10,981 bases of DNA, from NCBI GenBank assembly GCA_023400335.1, contig JAEXFF010000273.1:1-10981 (forward strand), read 5' to 3'. Position numbers and translations under genes: made by a program. A model generated the notes under the pieces. That model was not told the DNA's origin and did no database searches. It saw nothing but the letters and a program-made list of their open reading frames with translations. Of the stretch, positions 1-5,737 are shown in pieces. The stretch's first letter is position 1. Each line of letters starts with the position of its first letter. Source of the stretch: Bacteroidota bacterium (GTDB taxonomy: Bacteria; Bacteroidota; Bacteroidia; Bacteroidales; Marinifilaceae).

Positions 1-840
1 ATCCAATTCTTCCCGTGCCGGTTCAACAAACAGAGCCAGTTGTTCAGCAGTTTCTCCGGAACCTTCTCCTACCGTCATAATATTGTATTTACTTAACACC
101 GCCCGGTTCATTTCATGCAAATATTCGTGCAGATAAGGTCCCTGCGCATAATATTCAAAAATCCCGGGATATTGGTTACGGTCGATTTCAGGGAAACGAA
201 TATCCTTTGATATATAAGTAATCGAGTCCATTCGGAATCCGTCAATCCCTTTGTTCAGCCAAAATTTCATCATGGCATATATTTCCTGGCGTACTTCCGG
301 ATTTTCCCAATTCAAATCCGGTTGTTTACGGGAAAAGTAATGCAAATAATAAGATTTTGTCCGGGGATTATAACGCCAGGCATCTCCTTTCTCATCAAAA
401 AAACTCAGACGTAGTGGCGGTTGCCCTTGCTCTGCAGGCCACCAATGATAATAGGAGTAATAAGCATTAGAACGGGAAGTCCGGGCTTCTATAAACCAGG
501 GATGTTCATCGCTGGTATGATTGACAACCAGATCCAATATTAATCTCAAATCGCGGGCATGGACTTCCTGCACTAAAAGATCGAAATCTTCCATTGTTCC
601 AAAATCTCCCATAATCTGCCGGTAATCACTAATATCATATCCGTTATCATCATTGGGAGAAGCACATATCGGATTTAACCAAATTACATTTATCCCCAAG
701 CTTTTGACATAATCCAAACGGGAAATAATGCCTTTTAAGTCGCCAATTCCATCCCCGTTACTATCTTGAAAACTCCGGGGATAGATTTGATAAACAATAG
801 ATTCTTTCCACCATGCAGGCCTGTTTTCCGATTGTTTCAT
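1..840 (-). CDS. GH13 alpha-glucosidase / oligo-1,6-glucosidase (3' end outside window)
   Basis: This enzyme hydrolyses terminal alpha-glucosidic bonds of malto- or isomalto-oligosaccharides, releasing glucose, in the cytoplasm; there is no signal peptide. The first 280 residues are present, about half of the usual 550-600. The protein opens with the family signature WWKESIVYQIYPRSF (residues 10-24), followed by a DxNxDxIxD metal-binding-type loop (26-34). GH13 region I is DLVVNH (103-108), region II is DGFRMD with nucleophile Asp205, and region III is TVGEG with acid/base Glu259. The third acidic residue (the NHD motif) lies beyond the left edge. The ATG at 840 is the only start that keeps the signature near the N-terminus. 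The residue after the nucleophile is Ser206, where alpha-1,6 enzymes usually carry Val and alpha-1,4 enzymes Thr, so bond preference cannot be assigned. It is divergent from the alpha-amylase gene, and the 133-bp gap probably holds both promoters. Confidence 0.93.
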   Translation of the reverse strand, partial: MKQSENRPAWWKESIVYQIYPRSFQDSNGDGIGDLKGIISRLDYVKSLGINVIWLNPICASPNDDNGYDISDYRQIMGDFGTMEDFDLLVQEVHARDLRLILDLVVNHTSDEHPWFIEARTSRSNAYYSYYHWWPAEQGQPPLRLSFFDEKGDAWRYNPRTKSYYLHYFSRKQPDLNWENPEVRQEIYAMMKFWLNKGIDGFRMDSITYISKDIRFPEIDRNQYPGIFEYYAQGPYLHEYLHEMNRAVLSKYNIMTVGEGSGETAEQLALFVEPAREELD

Positions 841-917
841 ATTGAAAAATTCCGTTTTTACTTTATTACGCCGTAAAAAAATATAAGTTCAATGCCAATT
901 ACTTTTTCTTTTCTATG

Positions 918-925
918 CAAACTTA
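918..925 (-). promoter_or_regulatory. Possible Bacteroidota -7 box for the alpha-glucosidase gene
   Basis: On the minus strand this reads TAAGTTTG, an exact match to the Bacteroidota -7 consensus TAnnTTTG. It would start transcription near 910, giving a leader of about 70 nt before the ATG at 840. The -33 element is weak: only TTTA is present, 21 bp upstream (947-950). I saw no equally good box for the rightward amylase gene in this gap. Confidence 0.4.
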
Positions 926-973
926 ATCCCATTTAATAACGTTTTATAAAAGAAATAAAAATACAAAAAAGCT

Positions 974-2416
974 ATGAATAACGGGGTAATGATGCAATAT
1001 TTCGAATGGAATCTGCCGAACGATGGTAAACTTTGGAAACACTTAAAAGAAGATGCTGCTCATTTACACGAAATGGGTATAACAGCCGTATGGATTCCTC
1101 CCGCTTACAAGGCTTCTCAGCAAAACGACCAGGGTTATAGTACTTACGACCTCTACGATTTAGGAGAATTCAATCAGAAAGGGACGATACGTACCAAATA
1201 CGGAACCCGTCAGGAACTGCAAGAGATGATAGAAGAGCTACATAAACATGAGGTTAATGTATATTTAGATGCCGTAATGAACCATAAAGCCGGAGCCGAT
1301 TATACCGAAAAATTTATGGCCAAAGAAGTAAATCCCGAACAAAGAGAACAAGATATCAGTCAACCCTACGAAATTGAAGGCTGGACAGGTTTTAATTTTC
1401 CCGGAAGGGGAGATAAATATTCTCCTTTTAAATGGCATTGGTATCATTTTACAGGGACAGATTATAATGAAGCAAATCATAAAAAAGCCATTTACGAAAT
1501 TGTAAGCGACGGAAAATCCTGGAGTAAAAATGTCGACAGAGAAAATGGGAATTACGACTATTTGATGTTTGCAGATATCGACTTTGACCATCCGGAAGTA
1601 GTAAAGGAAATGACTCAATGGGGCATTTGGGTTTCCCGGGAATTAAAGCTCGACGGGATGCGATTGGACGCCATTAAACACATGAATGACCAATTCATCA
1701 AACATTTTCTGGAAGTTGTAAGAGCCGGCCGGGGGGAACAATTTTATGCCGTCGGAGAATATTGGAAAGACGATAAAGATTCCTTGGAAAGCTATCTCTC
1801 CAAGGTCGATTATAAGGTCGATTTATTTGATGTTCCTTTGCATTTTAATTTATTTCAGGCTTCCCGGATAGGTAAAAACTACAATTTACAAGACCTGCTG
1901 AAAGATACTTTGGTACAAAACCATCCTGAACTAGCTGTCACTTTTATAGATAATCACGATTCTCAAAAAAACAGTTCACTGGAGTCACAGGTAAAAGATT
2001 GGTTTAAACCGCTGGCATATGGGTTAATTTTATTGATGAAAGAAGGTTATCCGTGTATTTTTTATGGGGATTATTACGGTGTATCCGGAAAAAATTCTCC
2101 TCATCGGGTCATTCTGGATATTCTATTAGCAGCCCGCCGAAAATACGCTTACGGAGAACAAAAAAATTATTTTGACCATCCCAACACAGTCGGCTTTGTA
2201 AGATCGGGGGATAAAGCGCATCCGGATTCCGGTCTCGTCCTTTTGCTTTCCAACGGAGATAACGGAGATAAGGTCATGAATGTCGGGAAAAAACACAAAA
2301 ACGAAATCTGGCATGAAATTACAGGCAATCGTCAGGAAGAAATTAAAATCGATGAAAACGGGAACGGAAAATTTCTTGTATCCGGAGGCAAAATTGCTGT
2401 ATGGGTAAAAAAATAA
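974..2416 (+). CDS. Cytoplasmic alpha-amylase, GH13 subfamily 5 type
   Basis: This endo-acting alpha-1,4-glucanase probably acts on glycogen or maltodextrins. At 480 residues it matches the length of liquefying bacterial amylases and of E. coli AmyA. It starts directly with the first barrel strand (VMMQYFEWNLPNDG, residues 5-18) and has no signal peptide, so it should be intracellular. Region I is DAVMNH (99-104), region II is DGMRLDAIKH with nucleophile Asp232, region III is AVGEYW with acid/base Glu262, and region IV is FIDNHDSQ with transition-state stabiliser Asp329. The following SLESQVKDWFKPLAYG is very close to the liquefying Bacillus amylases, as is the numbering of the catalytic residues. 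A small C-terminal beta domain ends in AVWVKK. No carbohydrate-binding module is attached. The divergent GH13 glucosidase would finish the oligosaccharides it produces. There is no SusC/SusD-like gene nearby. Confidence 0.95.
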   Translation: MNNGVMMQYFEWNLPNDGKLWKHLKEDAAHLHEMGITAVWIPPAYKASQQNDQGYSTYDLYDLGEFNQKGTIRTKYGTRQELQEMIEELHKHEVNVYLDAVMNHKAGADYTEKFMAKEVNPEQREQDISQPYEIEGWTGFNFPGRGDKYSPFKWHWYHFTGTDYNEANHKKAIYEIVSDGKSWSKNVDRENGNYDYLMFADIDFDHPEVVKEMTQWGIWVSRELKLDGMRLDAIKHMNDQFIKHFLEVVRAGRGEQFYAVGEYWKDDKDSLESYLSKVDYKVDLFDVPLHFNLFQASRIGKNYNLQDLLKDTLVQNHPELAVTFIDNHDSQKNSSLESQVKDWFKPLAYGLILLMKEGYPCIFYGDYYGVSGKNSPHRVILDILLAARRKYAYGEQKNYFDHPNTVGFVRSGDKAHPDSGLVLLLSNGDNGDKVMNVGKKHKNEIWHEITGNRQEEIKIDENGNGKFLVSGGKIAVWVKK

Positions 2417-2488
2417 AGGAAATCCGGGTTTATATATTTTTTGGTACACTGTGAGAAAATTCCTTTCTCTTTTAAAGGCATTTATACA

Positions 2489-2519
2489 AAAATGAGACCT
2501 TATCGGAAGGTCTCATTTT
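2489..2519 (-). terminator. Hairpin terminator between tRNA-Val and alpha-amylase
   Basis: This is a perfect 13-bp inverted repeat, AAAATGAGACCTT (2489-2501) and AAGGTCTCATTTT (2507-2519), with a 5-nt loop. It starts 4 nt after the tRNA 3' end. Read on the minus strand the stem ends in TTTTT, so it fits an intrinsic terminator for the tRNA. Its AT-rich stem base means it could also stop the rightward amylase transcript, whose stop codon is 72 nt away. Confidence 0.75.
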
Positions 2520-2522
2520 ATG

Positions 2523-2597
2523 TGGGCGCTGAGGGATTCGAACCCCCGACCCTCTGGGTGTAAACCAGATGCTCTGAACCAACTGAGCTAAGCGCCC
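2523..2597 (-). tRNA. tRNA-Val (anticodon UAC)
   Basis: A full cloverleaf can be folded on the minus strand. The acceptor stem is GGGCGCT/AGCGCCC (7 perfect pairs), the D stem GCTC/GAGC, the anticodon stem TCTGG/CCAGA around the loop TTTACAC with anticodon TAC, and the T stem GGGGG/CCCTC (one G-T pair) around TTCGAAT. The discriminator base is A. The CCA tail is not encoded: the DNA continues ACAT. The tRNA reads GUA and probably other valine codons. It is preceded by a strong promoter and followed by a hairpin terminator, so it is a stand-alone unit. Confidence 0.97.
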
Positions 2598-2620
2598 GGG
2601 ACATCTATCTGATGCGGGTA

Positions 2621-2651
2621 CAAAAGTAGCGCTTTTTTTATTCCGACCAAA
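2621..2651 (-). promoter_or_regulatory. Bacteroidota-type promoter of tRNA-Val
   Basis: On the minus strand, TTTG (2648-2651) is followed after exactly 19 bp by TACTTTTG (2621-2628). Both match the Bacteroidota primary sigma factor consensus (TTTG at -33, TAnnTTTG at -7) without a mismatch. Transcription should start near 2615, leaving a leader of roughly 18 nt before the mature tRNA. It is the clearest promoter in the window and supports the taxonomic assignment. Confidence 0.75.
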
Positions 2652-2760
2652 AAAATCTCTTTCTTTTTTCAAAAAATTTACAAATCTTCAAAAAATCCGG
2701 GCTTTAAAAATTTATTTGCCCGAAAGGAATGCCTTTAAATGAATAGATACTGCACTTCCG

Positions 2761-2807
2761 ATATTCAAAAGTCTGCCGTACACTAATTCTGCTGACTTTT
2801 CGAATAT
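2761..2807. repeat. Long imperfect inverted repeat (hairpin)
   Basis: The left arm ATATTCAAAAGTC (2761-2773) pairs with GACTTTTCGAATAT (2794-2807): 13 base pairs with a single bulged base, around a 20-nt loop. It lies 115 bp downstream of the thioesterase stop codon. In the + direction it is followed by a short T run (ATTTTTC). In the direction of the thioesterase transcript no U tract follows, so a classical terminator role is uncertain. Confidence 0.5.
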
Positions 2808-2889
2808 TTTTCATTTCATAATCCTAATCGCAATGTTGTTTTCCGGCGTTCACAAAAGATTTTTTATCCGAAAGAAAGCAATATTAATC

Positions 2890-2901
2890 TTAAACGTTTA
2901 A
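2890..2901. repeat. Perfect 12-bp palindrome TTAAACGTTTAA
   Basis: This is a self-complementary site with a central CG, 20 bp downstream of the thioesterase stop. The AAACGTTT core resembles LacI/GalR-family operator cores, but no promoter or rightward gene adjoins it, so no regulatory role can be claimed. Confidence 0.3.
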
Positions 2902-2921
2902 ACACTTTTACATTTTCAGAT

Positions 2922-3350
2922 TTATACCGAAGTTTTCCCCTTCAAATAGGAAGCAAAAATCTCATCAAATAATTCTCCTCTCGTCAATCGTCCCTTTTCA
3001 ACACAAACAGATTCCACTTTCCCTTTTGCACAGAGTTTATTATCCGGCAACCGGTAAATATCCTGGAAAAATACCAATTTTACTCCCGAGCGAACAATAT
3101 ACAAACGTACTGCAAAACGGTCTCCACTAGTCAATGAAACTTTGTAGTCGATTTCTACTTTTGCTACAACTGCATCTATTCCCTGCTTATGTAAATTTCC
3201 GAAATTAGCACCGCTTTTCTCCAAAAATTCATGCCGGGCGTGCTCCATATAATGCTGATAATTTGCATTATTTACAATCCCTTGTAAATCACATTCATAA
3301 TCCCGGACTTTCATTTCCAATTCAAAAATATAATCTTTCATATACTTCAA
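2922..3350 (-). CDS. Acyl-CoA thioesterase of the 4-hydroxybenzoyl-CoA thioesterase (YbgC/FadM) hotdog family
   Basis: This 142-residue protein probably hydrolyses acyl-CoA thioesters in the cytoplasm; the chain-length preference is unknown. The family signature is at the N-terminus: VRDYECDLQGIVNNANYQHYMEHAR (residues 15-39), with the expected catalytic aspartate at Asp21, followed by the G-I-V-N-N-x-N-Y element and the start of the long hotdog helix. The later strands (AVVAKVEIDYKVSLTSGD and KLVFFQDIYR) fit the five-stranded sheet. The length is normal for the family (130-150). A second Met at codon 4 is an equally possible start. The gene follows the 548-residue oxidoreductase gene after 44 bp on the same strand, so it may be the last gene of that operon, but thioesterase function does not obviously fit a sugar pathway. 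It may be a passenger. Confidence 0.85.
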   Translation of the reverse strand: MKYMKDYIFELEMKVRDYECDLQGIVNNANYQHYMEHARHEFLEKSGANFGNLHKQGIDAVVAKVEIDYKVSLTSGDRFAVRLYIVRSGVKLVFFQDIYRLPDNKLCAKGKVESVCVEKGRLTRGELFDEIFASYLKGKTSV

Positions 3351-3394
3351 TATTTTTTGCTATTCCGGTATAAATTTACATAAATTATTTAATC

Positions 3395-5041
3395 CTATCC
3401 CCTGACTATTTCTTCCTTTTCTTTATCCCAATACATGGTACGGCCTTCCAGATAAGCCCGGGTTCCCATATGGGCACTCATTGCTTCCTCAAAGGCCCGG
3501 TCGATATTGCAACTCGGAGTCAATCCCCTCCGGATACATTCCAGCCACTCCCGTATATGTAAATAAGTCGTATTATACCGCTGCCCGTTCACATAGGTAT
3601 ACAATAACCCCCTTTGGGCAAAATAGAGTTCAGTAGCCGAAGTAATCGCATCTACATCATTGGAACCCGGAATATAATTATAAAAAGGAACATCCGGTTG
3701 TATTATGCCTTCTTCAATTTTCTTTTTATAACGGGTAGAGTCACCGTCTACCTTTATTGTAAGGGTATTCCCCAGTTCCATGCTAGCATCATGCCCCATA
3801 ATGACTTTTCCTCTCTGCCGGCTACTGGCCTGCGTAGCGCTATAAAGTAAAGTCAAATTCTTATCCGGAAATTCAAAAGTCGTTTGTAACACATCCGGTA
3901 CAGTACGTCCGTCTTTAAAAAAATAAATCCCGCCCGAAGAGGTCGCCGAATAGGGTATGCCTACTTCCATAATCTGATTAATCGCATCATATTCGTGAGT
4001 CAATAAATCACCACTCAATCCGGTACTGTAATCCCACCAGCATCTCCAGCGGAAAAAACGTTCCAAGCTAAATTTTTCATAAGGATCCGGTCCCAGGAAA
4101 CGGTCCAGCTGATTGGCTTTCATATAGGCGTAATATTCTTTCAAACGCCTTTCATCCGGAATAAATTGCTTCCAGTCAATCGTCTGCGGATTAGCAGATT
4201 CTTCTATATCATATACCCAGGCTCCGTTCGGATCATTCCGGTTTGTACATACTTCTATCAGGTTGACAGGACCCAGGTATCCTTTGTCAATAATTTCTTT
4301 AGCTCTGACATAGCTATCTGTCTGACGTCCCTGATGTCCTAACTGAAACACAATTCCGCTTTGCCGGACAGCTTCCCGTACGGCATAAGTTTCCGGAACC
4401 GTCCAGGTCATCGGTTTTTCCAAATAAACATGTTTTCCCCGGAGAGCCGCCTCTATAGCCATCGTCCCATGCCAGTGATCCGGAGTGGCAATAATAACAG
4501 CGTCAATTTCAGGATCAGAAAGTAAATCCAGATAATTCCGGTAGCGTTTGGGGAGTTTGCCCAATTTGCCATTAGCCCCTTCCCTGCTCCCATTAGCAGC
4601 TGCCCGCATAGCAGCTTCCGCATGCGTATCAAAAATATCACAGACAGCAGCAATCTCAATATTCAAATCCTCCTGATTACAAAACATCTCATAACGGGTA
4701 TCTTTAGGATTTAAACGGGCCTCTTCTTTCAATTTCTCAATGTATTCGGGTTCTGCAAAACCGCAACTCCGCAGTAATAGCTTGCCCCGTATACCGAAAC
4801 CTATCATTCCCAAACGTATTTTTTCCCCTTCCGGCTGTATCGGCAATATCTGCGGAGAATATCCTTCCAATTTAAATACATCACTTACATTCCGGCGTAC
4901 ACGCTCCCGGTTTACTTTCTTATAAACACCATAAGCCATTGCCCCTAGCAAAGGAACTGTAGCCAAAGATTTCAAGAAATTCCGTCTTCCTTCGTCCGGA
5001 GCCGTATTCAGCGGTTCTCCACTCTGAGTATCATCTACCAT
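3395..5041 (-). CDS. Tat-targeted Gfo/Idh/MocA-family oxidoreductase, large form (548 aa)
   Basis: This is an NAD(P)-dependent oxidoreductase, probably acting on a sugar or keto-sugar outside the cytoplasmic membrane. A twin-arginine motif, GRRNFLK (residues 18-24), is followed by a hydrophobic stretch (25-38). No clear A-x-A cleavage site follows, and a basic segment (KKVNRERVRR) comes next, so the protein may stay anchored. The Rossmann domain starts at IRLGMIGFGIRG (76-86). The conserved EKP motif (208-210) has its lysine at 209, and DLLTH (345-349) supplies the Asp/His pair typical of this superfamily's active site. The N-terminal extension before the RR pair and extra loops make it longer than the usual 350-450 residues. 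Its ATG overlaps the doxX stop by 11 bp (ATGGTAGATGA), which fixes the start and suggests translational coupling. The substrate is not deducible; scyllo-inositol, glycoside or keto-glycoside are all possible. Confidence 0.9.
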   Translation of the reverse strand: MVDDTQSGEPLNTAPDEGRRNFLKSLATVPLLGAMAYGVYKKVNRERVRRNVSDVFKLEGYSPQILPIQPEGEKIRLGMIGFGIRGKLLLRSCGFAEPEYIEKLKEEARLNPKDTRYEMFCNQEDLNIEIAAVCDIFDTHAEAAMRAAANGSREGANGKLGKLPKRYRNYLDLLSDPEIDAVIIATPDHWHGTMAIEAALRGKHVYLEKPMTWTVPETYAVREAVRQSGIVFQLGHQGRQTDSYVRAKEIIDKGYLGPVNLIEVCTNRNDPNGAWVYDIEESANPQTIDWKQFIPDERRLKEYYAYMKANQLDRFLGPDPYEKFSLERFFRWRCWWDYSTGLSGDLLTHEYDAINQIMEVGIPYSATSSGGIYFFKDGRTVPDVLQTTFEFPDKNLTLLYSATQASSRQRGKVIMGHDASMELGNTLTIKVDGDSTRYKKKIEEGIIQPDVPFYNYIPGSNDVDAITSATELYFAQRGLLYTYVNGQRYNTTYLHIREWLECIRRGLTPSCNIDRAFEEAMSAHMGTRAYLEGRTMYWDKEKEEIVRG

Positions 5042-5537
5042 ATCGATTCTTTTTCCAATATCTGTTCAACAATCTATCCAAGCCGATAATGCCGGATGTA
5101 GGAAACACCATCAGCAAACACAAAGCACATATCTCTATTATATTTTTATCTATCCACAAATAAGACCCTTCGGAAGGGAAAAGATATTCTGCCCCGATAT
5201 AAGGAATATGGGACAAATAGTAAAGAGCCAATAAAAAAATACCGCCGATAAGTCCGAAACGAACAGCAATGCCTAAAATAAGAGACAATCCAACCAGCGT
5301 CAAACCGATCGGATTTAAAAAATCAACGATCTCTAAAGAAGCCGGATGATCCGCTAAAGAATGAAAAAAATTACCCAAAAAACTTTGTGCATCCATTAAA
5401 TAACCATAGGAAGTCCATTTGGGATTAAAAATTTTACTCAACCCTTCATATAAAAAATGCCACCCGATCAGAATACGTAGAAGTACTAAAAAAAACAATT
5501 GTGCTCTACTATATAAAAACTGCGTTCTCTGCCCCAT
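5031..5537 (-). CDS. DoxX-family integral membrane protein
   Basis: This is a 168-residue inner-membrane protein with four predicted helices at about residues 12-31, 73-92, 93-112 and 132-152. The first helix carries the DoxX-like pattern LLRILIGWHFLYEGLSKIF (19-37), and the region ahead of the second (DFLNPIGLTLVGLSLILG) also fits. Between helix 1 and helix 2 lies a soluble loop of about 40 residues (GYLMDAQSFLGNFFHSLADH). The family is named for a subunit of archaeal thiosulfate:quinone oxidoreductase, but most bacterial members have no proven function. The end of the gene overlaps the start of the downstream oxidoreductase gene by 11 bp. The pairing suggests a functional partnership, perhaps membrane docking or passing electrons to the quinone pool; that role is inference. 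Confidence 0.85.
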   Translation of the reverse strand: MGQRTQFLYSRAQLFFLVLLRILIGWHFLYEGLSKIFNPKWTSYGYLMDAQSFLGNFFHSLADHPASLEIVDFLNPIGLTLVGLSLILGIAVRFGLIGGIFLLALYYLSHIPYIGAEYLFPSEGSYLWIDKNIIEICALCLLMVFPTSGIIGLDRLLNRYWKKNRYGR

Positions 5538-5608
5538 AATTTATTTTATTTGTCCGGCGGCCAAGCCATCAGCCCATCCGGATTCAATGTCCCAAAAATT
5601 CAAATGAA

Positions 5609-5685
5609 TTAACATTTCGCTGATTAACAGAACTAACATTTCCGGTTAAATTTCTTAATCAGAACCGAAGGTTCGTTAATCAGCG
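5609..5685. repeat. Cluster of inverted and direct repeats upstream of doxX
   Basis: The 200-bp gap between the DUF1080 gene and doxX contains a perfect 11-bp inverted repeat, CGCTGATTAAC (5618-5628) and GTTAATCAGCG (5675-5685), 46 bp apart. A third copy of its core, TTAATCAG, sits at 5655-5662. A small hairpin, GAACC-GAA-GGTTC (5662-5674), lies between the last two copies. In addition, TTAACATTTCGCTGATTAA (5609-5627) is echoed imperfectly by CTAACATTTCCGGTTAA (5633-5649). This could be an operator cluster, a processing site or a partial terminator within the operon. The sequence alone does not decide. Confidence 0.5.
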
Positions 5686-5737
5686 AGTCGAAAAGTGAGC
5701 ATTTATCTGTTTTCGCATTTAAATGCCTGCGTATTTT

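Larger units (their letters stand above)
2652..2921. other. Intergenic stretch with hairpin and palindrome, no gene
   Basis: I find no convincing coding sequence here on either strand. It lies between the tRNA-Val promoter and the end of the thioesterase gene. It holds a long imperfect hairpin (2761-2807) and a perfect 12-bp palindrome, TTAAACGTTTAA (2890-2901), each listed separately. The rest is AT-rich, unassigned sequence. Confidence 0.6.

Noticed and set aside
1265..1618. 117-codon minus-strand frame inside the amylase gene
   Set aside because: It is antisense to conserved GH13 codons, with a Phe/Ile/Cys-rich composition typical of shadow frames.
2472..2672. Minus-strand 66-codon open frame
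   Set aside because: It runs straight through the tRNA-Val gene and its terminator. The RLAQLV...VRIPQRP peptide is the familiar false translation of a tRNA.
5715..5726. Palindrome GCATTTAAATGC as terminator of the DUF1080 gene
   Set aside because: It is AT-rich with no room for a loop and no T tract follows on the minus strand, so it is too weak to call.
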